A DNA stretch of 64,000 nucleotides from Caballeronia ptereochthonis (GTDB lineage Bacteria; Pseudomonadota; Gammaproteobacteria; Burkholderiales; Burkholderiaceae): the NCBI RefSeq assembly GCF_001545075.1, contig NZ_FCOB02000003.1, positions 62,001 through 126,000 on the forward strand. The letters run 5' to 3'. Positions within the stretch are counted from its first letter, which is position 1; each line of letters begins with the position of its first letter. Of this stretch, positions 54,037 through 63,398 are shown one piece after another. The position numbers were made by a program, and so were the translations under genes. The notes below the pieces were generated by a model that saw only the letters and a program-made list of their open reading frames with translations, was not told where the DNA came from and made no database searches.

Positions 54037-55377
54037 ATGGGCCCACCCACCGAACGCATCCCCGACGACCGCACGCTCCCGGAACACGTCGACGTGGTCA
54101 TCGTGGGCGGCGGCGTCATCGGCATCAGCACGGCGCGTGCGCTCGCCGAAAAAGGCCTCTCCGTCGCCGTATGCGAAAAAGGCCACGTCGCCGGCGAGCA
54201 GTCGAGCCGCAACTGGGGCTGGTGCCGCGCCACGCATCGCGACTTGCGCGAGCTCGGACTGAGCCTGGAAAGTCTGAAGCTCTGGCGGAGCATCGATGCG
54301 GAGCTCGGCATCGACTCCGGGTTTCGGGAGTGCGGCATCCTTTACGCCGCCGACGACGCCAAAGCGCTCGGCGATCACGAAGCATGGCTCGACCGCGCGG
54401 TGGCGCTCGTGGGCCGCGACGCGCTCGATTCGCGCATCGTCTCGCCGGACGAGACCGCCGCGCTGATGCCGGGCTCCACGCGGCGCTTCGCGGGCGGCAT
54501 CTACACGCCCAGCGACGGCCGCGCGGAGCCGCAACGCGCCGTCCCCGCGATGGCCGCCGCACTCCGCGAACGCGGCGTGAAAGTGCTGACGCCCTGCGCG
54601 GTGCGGGGCATCGAGACGAGCGGCGGCGCGGCGAGCGGCGTGGTCACCGAGTACGGGCGCATCGGCTGCGCGAGCGTGGTCGTCGCGGGCGGCGCATGGA
54701 CGCGATACTTCGCGGGCAATCTCGGCGTCGACGTACCGCAGCTCATGGTGCGCTCGTCCGTCATGCGCACTTCGCCCGTCGAAAACGGCCCCGATGTGAG
54801 CGCCTGCAATCAGGAAATGGGTTATCGCAAGCAGCTCGACGGCGGCTATACCATCGCCAACGCGTTTCACAGCTACCACGACCTCACACCGGACAGCTTT
54901 CGCCTCTTCGCCAGATTCCTGCCCGCGCTCAAGAGCCAGATCGGTTCGATCAAGCTCGGTCTGAACGCGCGCTTCTTCGAGGAGCTGCGGCGGCAGCGGC
55001 GCTGGCCGCTCGACCAGCCGACCGTCTTCGAGACGGTGCGCACGCTCGACCCCGCGCCCAACCAAGCTTTCAACGAGGCCGCGCTCGCCGAGTTCCGCTC
55101 GATCTTCCCGGCGCTCGCCCGATTGCGTGTGGAACAGGCGTGGGCCGGCTACATCGACGTGACGCCCGATGCCGTGCCGGTCATCTCCGGCGTCGACCGC
55201 ATACCGGGGCTGTTCATCGCGACGGGTTTCTCGGGCCACGGTTTCGGCATCGGTCCGGGCGCGGGCAGGCTGATGGCGGACCTCGTCGCGCACGATGCCC
55301 CCATCGTCGATCCGCGTGCGTTTCGTCTGTCGCGCTTCTTCGACGGCAGCAGGATCGAAATCGAGGGCGGCTTCTGA
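54037..55377 (+). CDS. FAD-dependent amino-acid/glycine oxidase-type dehydrogenase (DAO family)
   Basis: 446 residues. FAD motif VDVVIVGGGVIGISTARALAEKGLSVAVCEKGHVAGEQSSRNWGWCR (in parts) at the N-terminus, and GLFIATGFSGHGFGIGPGAGRLMADLV at the C-terminus, as in DadA/SoxB-type enzymes. EQSSRNWGWCR is typical of the branch with ordinary bacterial oxidoreductases of amines or D-amino acids. Cytoplasmic or membrane-associated. One base separates it from the HEPN stop, so it is in the same operon by position; functional linkage is doubtful. Confidence 0.85.
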   Translation: MGPPTERIPDDRTLPEHVDVVIVGGGVIGISTARALAEKGLSVAVCEKGHVAGEQSSRNWGWCRATHRDLRELGLSLESLKLWRSIDAELGIDSGFRECGILYAADDAKALGDHEAWLDRAVALVGRDALDSRIVSPDETAALMPGSTRRFAGGIYTPSDGRAEPQRAVPAMAAALRERGVKVLTPCAVRGIETSGGAASGVVTEYGRIGCASVVVAGGAWTRYFAGNLGVDVPQLMVRSSVMRTSPVENGPDVSACNQEMGYRKQLDGGYTIANAFHSYHDLTPDSFRLFARFLPALKSQIGSIKLGLNARFFEELRRQRRWPLDQPTVFETVRTLDPAPNQAFNEAALAEFRSIFPALARLRVEQAWAGYIDVTPDAVPVISGVDRIPGLFIATGFSGHGFGIGPGAGRLMADLVAHDAPIVDPRAFRLSRFFDGSRIEIEGGF

Positions 55378-55523
55378 CGCCACGTCAATGAGGGCGCTGA
55401 AGTCGGCGCCGCGCATCCGGAGGCAGCTCGCGCTAACATACCGGTTTGCGGTCGCCGCCCGCTCGCGGCGTTCGCCGAATCTCGTTCAACGGCGCTTGCG
55501 CGCCGTTCGCTTTTGAGGCTTAC

Positions 55524-56177
55524 ATGGCATCCACGTCTGTTCTGTATATCGACGTCTGGTCGGACTTCGTCTGCCCGTTCTGCTATCTGGAGACGCCCGT
55601 GCTCGATCAATTCCGCAACGCCTACGGCGATGCGGTCGAGATCCGCTGGCACGCGTTCGAGCTGCGTCCCGAACCGACGCCCCTGCTCGATCCCAATAGC
55701 GAAAAGATCCTCGACTCCTGGGAAAACTCGGTCCGCCCGCTCGCGCAAGAGCGCGGCGTGTCGATGCGTCTGCCGCCCGTCGCGCCGCGCAGCCGCAAGG
55801 CCTTCGAGACGGCGATGTTCGCGCGCGAGTCCGGCCGCTTCGATGCCGTGCATCGCGCGATCTTCAAGGCGTACTTCGAGGAAGGCATCGACATCGGCGA
55901 TACCGATGCGCTGCTCGACATCGCGGCGACGTGCGGCGTCGATCCCGAGCTGCTCGAAGAGGCGCTCGATGACGGCACCTACACCGATCTCGTGATCGAA
56001 GACGAGGAATTCGCGAAGAAGCTGGGCGTGAGCGGCGTGCCGTTCGCGGTGCTGTCGCGCGAAGCGGCGCCGGGCCAGGAACCGCCGCCGCCGATCGCCT
56101 TGCGCGGCGCCGCGCCGATCCAGCATTTCGAAGCGGCAGTCGAACGGCTCTTTCCGGATGGTTTTCCGGGAACCTGA
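55524..56177 (+). CDS. DsbA-family oxidoreductase, FrnE type
   Basis: 217 residues from ATG 55524, beginning MASTSVLYIDVWSDFVCPFCYLE with the CPFC active site in a thioredoxin fold. The long helical insertion (SRKAFETAMFARESGRFDAVHRAIFKAYFEE) and GVPFAVL cis-Pro motif mark FrnE/HCCA-isomerase-like cytoplasmic members; no signal peptide. Likely thiol oxidoreductase or isomerase in the cytoplasm. Monocistronic. Confidence 0.85.
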   Translation: MASTSVLYIDVWSDFVCPFCYLETPVLDQFRNAYGDAVEIRWHAFELRPEPTPLLDPNSEKILDSWENSVRPLAQERGVSMRLPPVAPRSRKAFETAMFARESGRFDAVHRAIFKAYFEEGIDIGDTDALLDIAATCGVDPELLEEALDDGTYTDLVIEDEEFAKKLGVSGVPFAVLSREAAPGQEPPPPIALRGAAPIQHFEAAVERLFPDGFPGT

Positions 56178-56225
56178 GCCGCGTCACCCTTCGCCCGCAG
56201 CCTGACGGGCCCGCTTAGATCCTAG

Positions 56226-57128
56226 CTAGCTTTGCTCCGCCATGAATGACTTCAGCGCGATACGCTGCGACGGCTCGAGCGATTCGAACTCGAGCCCGTA
56301 AGCCGCACTGTGATCGGCGGAGTCCGGCGTGCCGACGTGGCGCACGATCGCGATGGTGTCGATCCTGACGTCGACGCCATCTGTACTGAATTGAAACGAG
56401 AGATTCAGGCGATCGCCCACGCGCGCGCTCGGTTGTGCGACCGTCAGCGACATGCCGTAAGGACTGATGTCGCTCACGCGGCCCAGTTGCCGGACCGCAC
56501 CCTCTTTGCCATCGGCGGAAAAATGCGCGGCAAGGCGCGTGGGCATGCGAGCGAATTTGCGCGTGCGCAGCTTGCGGATCGCGCCCGGCGCCGACAGCAC
56601 CACATAGTTGAATGGCTCGCGACAGGTCGCATCGACCGTGCAGGCAAAGCGGAACACGCCACGACCCGTGAGCGCGACCAGATCGACCTGCTCGCCGATC
56701 GCGAGCTCCAGCGGATCGAAGCCCGCCATCAGCGGTTGCGTCACGAACAACGACCGCTCGCCGTTGCGGCGCGGAGCCGAAAAACCGATCACGCGGCTCG
56801 CGTACATGGCGGACCCGGTGCCGCCGGTGCCGCGCAAGCCGACACGTGCGCCGATGGAAAGACCGATATCTTCGAAGGTCGGCGGCCGCTCCTCGTCCGC
56901 TTCGTTCCGGGGAACGTTCGGCGCCGGCTCCCGAACCACGCGATGCGGCTCGAAGTGCCGAAACATGAAATCGCGCGCGGCGGCGTCCTGTATGGCGTCG
57001 CCCGCATCGAACAGCAGCGCGCCGTCGGCGGCGACGATCGGCCACTCGAGCGATGCATTCAACGGAATGTCTGAAGCGTTCAGCCGAACCAGCGACCGGC
57101 GCGCTTCCAGAACGGTTTCTTCGGTCAT
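56226..57128 (-). CDS. PilZ-domain (YcgR-like) c-di-GMP-binding protein
   Basis: 300 residues from ATG 57128; a GTG at 57176 would extend it by 16. The middle (about 95-195) is a YcgR-like split-barrel (ALTGRGVFRFACTVDATCREPFNYVVL). The C-terminal PilZ domain has RKLRTRKFARMPTRLA (the Rxxx R element) and DISPYGMSL (the D/NxSxxG element), so it should bind cyclic-di-GMP. Such proteins slow flagella or control exopolysaccharide. The heptosyltransferase gene lies 174 bases upstream on the same strand. Confidence 0.82.
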   Translation of the reverse strand: MTEETVLEARRSLVRLNASDIPLNASLEWPIVAADGALLFDAGDAIQDAAARDFMFRHFEPHRVVREPAPNVPRNEADEERPPTFEDIGLSIGARVGLRGTGGTGSAMYASRVIGFSAPRRNGERSLFVTQPLMAGFDPLELAIGEQVDLVALTGRGVFRFACTVDATCREPFNYVVLSAPGAIRKLRTRKFARMPTRLAAHFSADGKEGAVRQLGRVSDISPYGMSLTVAQPSARVGDRLNLSFQFSTDGVDVRIDTIAIVRHVGTPDSADHSAAYGLEFESLEPSQRIALKSFMAEQS

Positions 57129-57258
57129 CTTGTCGGACGATTCTTGAGTATTTTCGTAATCGTCGTGCCTGACCACGCTGCCGTCAAGTGTCGCGGCAAG
57201 TTTTACGTTGACGCACTGATTTTTCCGCCGAAGCGGGACGTTCCTACCGCGCCGGTCC

Positions 57259-57292
57259 GCATAAAAGTTTTATGCGCATAAAAGTTTTAACG
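57259..57292. repeat. Tandem 17-bp palindrome downstream of the heptosyltransferase gene
   Basis: GCATAAAAGTTTTATGC (57259-57275) is a perfect 8-1-8 dyad and is followed directly by a second, slightly changed copy (57276-57292). It is AT-rich in a GC-rich setting and lies 10 bases past the heptosyltransferase stop, in the promoter region of the PilZ gene. Confidence 0.75.
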
Positions 57293-57302
57293 CGAAGCGC
57301 GC

Positions 57303-58316
57303 CTAGCGAACCATTGCGCCCGCTTCGGCCGGGCCGGAAACAGCGTGCGAGGGCGCGCCCATCACGCTCTCGATCGCGGCCAGCACTTGGGGCACGTCGG
57401 GCGGCGCTCCGTGATCGCCGACAGAGACCGAGCGCCCAGGTGCGTTCACACCGAAATGCTCGCGCGAAGTCGCCGCGAACAGCATGACCGTGCGGCGCTG
57501 CAATGCATGCGCGAGGTGGACGAGCCCGGTATCGGTGCCGACGACCAGTTGCGACGCTTCGATCCAGTGCGCGCACTCCTCGACGGTCAGTTTCGGCAGC
57601 ACCATGGCGCCCGGCACGAGCGCGGCGATGGCCTGCGCTTCCCCGCGCTCGCCTTCCGTGCCCCACGGCAAGGCGATCGAATAACCGCGCGCGACGAGCC
57701 AGCGCCCCACTTCGCCCCAGTGCTCCTTGGGCCACTTCTTGACGTCCGCGGAAGTCGCGTGAAACAGCATCGCGATGGGCGCGCCGCGCGGGATATCCAG
57801 GCTGCGCGCGAGCGCCGGCAGGCGCACGTTGTAGTCGGGCGTCTCGTCGAACTCGTAGCCGAGCGCCTCGGCGACGCTCACGCGCATGCCGCGCCACGCG
57901 TCGGTATGCGGGCGCGGGCCGAAGCGCGCGTTATACGCGAAGGCCGCGCCGCGCTCTCCGAGATCCTGGTTCAGATAGCCGAAGCGGCGCTTTCCCCGTG
58001 CGATGAACGCGATGATCGCGCTCTTGTAGACGCCGTGAATATCGACGATCACGTCGTACTTCTCGGCGCGCAACTCGCTGATCGACCCGGCGATTTCCTT
58101 CAGATCGTTCCAGTTGCGCGCCTTCTTGAACTTGCGCAGCGGCGCGCTCAGCACGCGGTCGACGCCCGGATTCCAGCGGATGATGTCGGCAAAGGCGGCG
58201 TCGGCGGCCCAGTCGACTTTCGCGGATGGAAACGCGCGCCGCAAGTCGGAGACGACCGGTAGCGTCTCGACGATATCGCCGAGCGACGTGACTTTGACGA
58301 TCAGAATTCGCTTCAT
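57303..58316 (-). CDS. waaC: Lipopolysaccharide heptosyltransferase I
   Basis: 337 residues from ATG 58316; the frame remains open upstream but the family begins MKRILIVKVTSLGDIVETLPVVSDLR. GT9 features: nucleotide-sugar site near ECAHWIEASQLVVGTDTGLVHLAHAL and MLFHATSADVKKWPKEHW. WaaC adds the first L-glycero-D-manno-heptose to Kdo of lipid A core, at the cytoplasmic face. Length fits WaaC. PilZ gene follows downstream. Confidence 0.9.
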   Translation of the reverse strand: MKRILIVKVTSLGDIVETLPVVSDLRRAFPSAKVDWAADAAFADIIRWNPGVDRVLSAPLRKFKKARNWNDLKEIAGSISELRAEKYDVIVDIHGVYKSAIIAFIARGKRRFGYLNQDLGERGAAFAYNARFGPRPHTDAWRGMRVSVAEALGYEFDETPDYNVRLPALARSLDIPRGAPIAMLFHATSADVKKWPKEHWGEVGRWLVARGYSIALPWGTEGERGEAQAIAALVPGAMVLPKLTVEECAHWIEASQLVVGTDTGLVHLAHALQRRTVMLFAATSREHFGVNAPGRSVSVGDHGAPPDVPQVLAAIESVMGAPSHAVSGPAEAGAMVR

Positions 58317-58521
58317 GAAAGATACGTGAATGCTCCGGTCCCTGTGCCGATCGATACGGTCGGCGCCACAACGCGCGCGGCCCGCCGCGCCCCGGAAAAA
58401 CAGTGATTCTAATGAATTTGAGACCGCAGCACTGTCAGCGTTTGTAAGCACCGTTCGCCGGCTGCGGTGGCGACCATTCAGAATAGTCCAATTCGAGGCG
58501 CACGGGCGCCGTCGCCGAGGC

Positions 58522-59394
<873 letters not shown>

Positions 59395-59784
59395 GATGCT
59401 TCTCCTTCCCGCCCGCGCGGGGCGCGTGCTCAAAAGCCATTATGGTACCCGCGCGCATCGAACGGCTTGCGACGGCGCATCGTAAAAGTTGTTCCAGAAC
59501 CTTGCTCGCGACCGCCCCGAACAGTGCGGTCGATTGTCGCGAAGGCACCTGCGCGCTCTTGCCGCAGTGCACTAAGGCGGCATCCCGAAAATACCGGCAA
59601 ATCAACTTGCTAGTGCCGCCAAGGCCTTGAAACCGCGGCATTTGCGCGCAATGCAAAACGACTGATGCAGCGCAACACTTTCTCGAAATGGCGCTAAGCT
59701 CCGGCCCGTCACACGTCTGATTCGGTACAGGACACACACGCCTTCAAACGCGGGGCGCGCGTGAATTTCAAGGCACAAGTCATC
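59395..59784. other. Divergent promoter region ypfJ/cioA
   Basis: 390 bases carrying both promoters. I searched by eye for an Anr/FNR dyad upstream of cioA and found only half sites (ATCAA near 59600), nothing convincing. No gene seen. Confidence 0.5.
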
Positions 59785-61182
59785 ATGCATTCGACTCCCG
59801 AAGCACTCGATCTGGCGCGGATCCAGTTCGCGTTCACCGTCTCGTTTCATATCATCTTTCCCGCGCTTTCCATCGGGCTCGCGAGCTTCATCGCGGTGCT
59901 CGAGGGCGCTTGGCTCAGGACCGGCAAGCCAGTCTACAAGGCGCTGTGTCTCTTCTGGTCGAAAGTGTTCGCCGTCGCGTTCGGCATGGGCGTCGTGTCG
60001 GGCGTCGTCATGGCTTACGAGTTCGGCACCAACTGGGGCGGCTTCTCGAGCTTCGCCGGCCCCGTCACCGGACCGCTGCTGACCTACGAAGTGATGACCG
60101 CGTTCTTCCTCGAAGCGGGCTTCCTCGGCATCATGCTGTTCGGCTGGAACAAGGTCGGCCCGAAGGCGCACTTCGGCGCGACGCTGATGGTCGCCATCGG
60201 CACGCTCATCTCCACGTTCTGGATTCTCGCGTCCAATAGCTGGATGCAGACGCCGCAGGGCTTTCGCATCGAAGGCGATCATGTCGTGCCGGTCGACTGG
60301 TTCGCGATCGTCTTCAATCCGTCGTTCCCGTACCGGCTCGCGCACATGGCGATCGCGGCGTTCATCGTCGGGGCGCTCGTGGTCGCCGCGACCGGCGCGT
60401 GGCATCTGCTGAAGGGCCGGCGCGATCCGGCCATCAAGAAGATGTTCTCGATGTCGCTGTGGCTGCTGCTTGCGCTTGCGCCGATCCAGGCGCTCGTCGG
60501 CGACGCGCACGGCCTCAACACGCGCGAGCATCAGCCGGCCAAGATCGCGGCGATCGAAGGCATCTGGGACACCGAAAAAGGCGGCACCGCGCTCAATCTC
60601 TTCGGCATTCCGGACATGGAAGCCGAGACGACCCGATACGCCGTGTCGATTCCCCATCTCGGCAGCCTGATCCTCACGCATAGCTGGGACGGCGAGATCC
60701 GCGGCCTCAAGACCTTTCCGAAGGACGAACGCCCGAACTCGACGCTCGTGTTCTGGAGCTTCCGCGTGATGGCGGGGCTGGGCGTGCTGATGATCGTGAT
60801 GTCGGTGGCCGCGTGGTGGCTGCATCGCAAGCGCCGGCTGTTCGACGCGCGCTGGTTCCATCGCTTCGCGCTCGCGATGGGTCCGAGCGGCTTCATCACG
60901 CTGCTCGCCGGCTGGGTCACGACCGAGGCGGGCCGCCAGCCGTGGGTCGTCTACGGCGTGATGCGCACGGCCGACGCCGTGTCGCCCGTCACGGCGCAGC
61001 AAGTGGGCGTGTCGCTGCTTGCGTTCGTGATCGTCTACACGATCGTCTTCGGCACCGGCATCTACTACATGCTGAAGCTGCTGCGCCACGGTCCCGCGTT
61101 GCCGGGCTCGCACACGCCCGCTTCCGACGGCAGCGCGCGACGACCGCTCAGCCTTCCACATCAGTCCATCGAAGGAGCATAA
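59785..61182 (+). CDS. cioA: Cytochrome bd-type quinol oxidase subunit I, cyanide-insensitive
   Basis: 465 residues from ATG 59785; a GTG at 59761 is possible. Haem ligands: His in RIQFAFTVSFHIIFPA, His in FPYRLAHMAIA, and Met in the region before WVTTEAGRQPWVVYGVMRT; quinol-binding GRQPW is intact. The Q-loop is the short form, so it is the cyanide-insensitive CioA branch rather than E. coli CydA. It oxidises ubiquinol and reduces O2 without proton pumping. Forms a three-gene operon with cioB (4 bases apart) and a small subunit. Confidence 0.92.
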   Translation: MHSTPEALDLARIQFAFTVSFHIIFPALSIGLASFIAVLEGAWLRTGKPVYKALCLFWSKVFAVAFGMGVVSGVVMAYEFGTNWGGFSSFAGPVTGPLLTYEVMTAFFLEAGFLGIMLFGWNKVGPKAHFGATLMVAIGTLISTFWILASNSWMQTPQGFRIEGDHVVPVDWFAIVFNPSFPYRLAHMAIAAFIVGALVVAATGAWHLLKGRRDPAIKKMFSMSLWLLLALAPIQALVGDAHGLNTREHQPAKIAAIEGIWDTEKGGTALNLFGIPDMEAETTRYAVSIPHLGSLILTHSWDGEIRGLKTFPKDERPNSTLVFWSFRVMAGLGVLMIVMSVAAWWLHRKRRLFDARWFHRFALAMGPSGFITLLAGWVTTEAGRQPWVVYGVMRTADAVSPVTAQQVGVSLLAFVIVYTIVFGTGIYYMLKLLRHGPALPGSHTPASDGSARRPLSLPHQSIEGA

Positions 61183-61186
61183 GCAC

Positions 61187-62188
61187 ATGGACCTCACACT
61201 CGCCTGGGCCGCGATCATCGCGCTGGGACTCTTCCTTTACGTGGTGCTCGACGGCTTCGATCTGGGCATCGGCATTCTCTTTCCGTTCTTTCCCGACCAG
61301 CACGACCGCGACGTGATGATGAACACCGTCGCGCCCGTCTGGGACGGCAACGAGACCTGGCTCGTGCTCGGCGGCGCGGGGCTCTTCGCCGCGTTCCCGA
61401 TGGTCTATTCGACCGTGCTGTCCGCGCTCTATCTGCCGCTCGTGCTGATGCTCGTGTGCCTGATCTTCCGCGGCGTGTCGTTCGAGATCCGCGCGAAGGC
61501 GCAGCGCACGAAACACCTGTGGGATCTCGCGTTCATCGGCGGATCGGCGGGCGCGACCTTCTTCCAGGGCGTGGCGCTCGGCGCGTTCCTCGGCGGCATT
61601 CCCGTCGCCGATGGCCGCTTCTCCGGCGACGCCTTCGGCTGGTTCACGCCGTTTTCGATCTTCACGGGCGGCGCGCTCGTCGTCACGTATGCGCTGCTCG
61701 GCGCATGCTGGCTGATCGCCAAGACCGAGGGCGACCTGCAGCGGCGGATGTATCGCGTCGTGTGGCCGTTGACCGTCTTGCAGCTCGCGACGATCGCGGT
61801 GGTCAGCATCTGGACGCCGCTGCTGGACGCGAGCATCGCATCGCGCTGGTTCGACTCGCCGTTGTTCTATCGCCTGCTGCCGGTGCCGCTGCTCGTCATC
61901 GCCTGCGCATGGGCGATGCGCCGCTCGATTCGGTCGCGTCACGAGAAACGCCCGTTCGCGGTGGCGCTCGGCTTCGTGCTGCTCGGCTATGCGGGGCTCG
62001 TCGGGAGCATTTCGCCGCACGAGATCTTTCCGGGCGTGTCGATCTGGGACGCGGCCGCGCCCCGATCGAGCCAGCTCTTCACGATCGTCGGCGCGGCGGT
62101 GATCCTCCCCGTGATCGTCGCGTACACGACGCTAGGCTATTGGGTCTTCAGAGGAAAGGTGCGTCATGGCGAACATCACTACCATTGA
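61187..62188 (+). CDS. cioB: Cytochrome bd-type quinol oxidase subunit II
   Basis: 333 residues with about nine helices. Typical blocks: VVLDGFDLGIGILFPFFPDQHDRDVMMNTVAPVWDGNETWLVLGGAGLFAAFPMVYSTVLSALYLPL (in parts), FEIRAKAQRTKHLWDLAF, and FTPFSIFTGGALVVTYALLG. CioB scaffolds haem-bearing CioA. Starts 4 bases after cioA and overlaps the small subunit gene by 23 bases. Confidence 0.92.
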   Translation: MDLTLAWAAIIALGLFLYVVLDGFDLGIGILFPFFPDQHDRDVMMNTVAPVWDGNETWLVLGGAGLFAAFPMVYSTVLSALYLPLVLMLVCLIFRGVSFEIRAKAQRTKHLWDLAFIGGSAGATFFQGVALGAFLGGIPVADGRFSGDAFGWFTPFSIFTGGALVVTYALLGACWLIAKTEGDLQRRMYRVVWPLTVLQLATIAVVSIWTPLLDASIASRWFDSPLFYRLLPVPLLVIACAWAMRRSIRSRHEKRPFAVALGFVLLGYAGLVGSISPHEIFPGVSIWDAAAPRSSQLFTIVGAAVILPVIVAYTTLGYWVFRGKVRHGEHHYH

Positions 62189-62303
62189 ACGCGCGAGGAA
62201 AGTGTTCTGGTTCGTCGCGCTGTGGATGGCGGGCGTCGGCGGCGCGATGCTGCTCGCGCTGCCGTTCAAGCTGCTGATCAAGGCGGGCGCGGCGATTCAC
62301 TGA
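62166..62303 (+). CDS. Small oxidase-associated membrane protein, DUF2474 type
   Basis: 45 residues; overlaps the cioB end in another frame. One hydrophobic helix (WFVALWMAGVGGAMLLALPF) after a short basic start (MANITTIERARKVF) is the DUF2474/CydX-like pattern. CydX-type subunits stabilise bd oxidases, and genes of this kind routinely follow cioB. Too short to prove by sequence alone; position makes it likely. Confidence 0.75.
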   Translation: MANITTIERARKVFWFVALWMAGVGGAMLLALPFKLLIKAGAAIH

Positions 62304-62318
62304 GCGGCGCGCACGCGC

Positions 62319-63368
62319 TCAGAACCACGCCGCCGCGATCAGCCCGCTCACGATGCCGAACGCGATCACCGCGGCGGTGACGAACGCGAGCACGCGCGGC
62401 GGAAACGACCGGCCGAGCATCGCGAGCGACGGCACGCTCACGGGCGGCAGCGTCATCAGCAACGCGCCGGCGGGCCCGGCCGCCATGCCGAGCGACAGCA
62501 TCGCCTGGATGATGGGCACCTCGCCCGCCGTCGGAATCACGAAAAGCGTGCCCGCGACGGCGAACGCGACGATCCACAACATGCCGTTGCCGATATCCGG
62601 CCCGATATGCGGAAAGAGCCACGCGCGCGCCGCGCCGAGCAGCAGCACGAGCACGACGTACTCCGGCAAGAGCCGCAGGGTCATGCGGCCGAGGATCCTG
62701 ATCCAGCGCGAGAAGGCGCTGCCGGGCTCGTCCTCCTCGATCAGCTTCGCGAGCGCCGCGCGCGATGCCGCCGCCTGCGCTGGCGTCACCATGCGATTCA
62801 CCGCGTAGCCGAGGCCGAACACCATCAGGACGCCGAGCGCGAGGCGCAGGCCGGTCCACTGCCAGCCGAGCACGAAGCCCATGAAAACGAGCGCCGCCGG
62901 ATTGAGCACGGTGTTGCCGAGCCAGAACGCGAGCGCCGCGCCCGGCGCCGCCTCGCGCGCGCGCAAGCCCGCGACGACCGGCGCCGCGCAGCAGGTGCAC
63001 ATCATTCCCGGCAGGGACATGAGGCCGCCGTTCACGACGCTGCCGAAGTCATGCTCGCCGAGTGCGCGCGCGACCCAGCGCGGCGGGATCAGCGCCTGCA
63101 CGGCGGAGCCGAGCAGGAGGCCGAGCACCATCGCCTGCCAGATGGCCTTGCCGTAGGCCATCGCGTAATCGAGCGCGGCCTGCCAGGACGGCTCGGGCGC
63201 GCTCGCGGCGGTACCCATCAGAATCGACTTGCCGATGGAGTGCTGGCTCGCCGCGACGAACGCGCGGTTGTAGTACGGAAACCATTTCACATAAAACAGT
63301 CCGACTATCGCGATCAGCAGGAACGCGATCCAGCCAAGCGCGACGCGAGGTTGTCGAAGCGTGGTCAT
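62319..63368 (-). CDS. Predicted permease of the ArsP_1/DUF318 family
   Basis: 349 residues in two membrane blocks joined by a short cytoplasmic loop (RAALAKLIEEDEPGSAF). Conserved MCTCCAAPVVAGLRA with three cysteines, and LGNTVLNPAALVF in the first block; TAGEVPIIQAMLSLGMAAGPAGALLMTLPPVSVPS in the second. The family includes ArsP, an exporter of trivalent organoarsenicals, but many members move other compounds. It lies next to the mnmH (tRNA selenouridine synthase) gene on the same strand, 30 bases away. Confidence 0.82.
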   Translation of the reverse strand: MTTLRQPRVALGWIAFLLIAIVGLFYVKWFPYYNRAFVAASQHSIGKSILMGTAASAPEPSWQAALDYAMAYGKAIWQAMVLGLLLGSAVQALIPPRWVARALGEHDFGSVVNGGLMSLPGMMCTCCAAPVVAGLRAREAAPGAALAFWLGNTVLNPAALVFMGFVLGWQWTGLRLALGVLMVFGLGYAVNRMVTPAQAAASRAALAKLIEEDEPGSAFSRWIRILGRMTLRLLPEYVVLVLLLGAARAWLFPHIGPDIGNGMLWIVAFAVAGTLFVIPTAGEVPIIQAMLSLGMAAGPAGALLMTLPPVSVPSLAMLGRSFPPRVLAFVTAAVIAFGIVSGLIAAAWF

Positions 63369-63398
63369 AGCTTTCTTCTTTCGAGTGGTGAGATCAGG

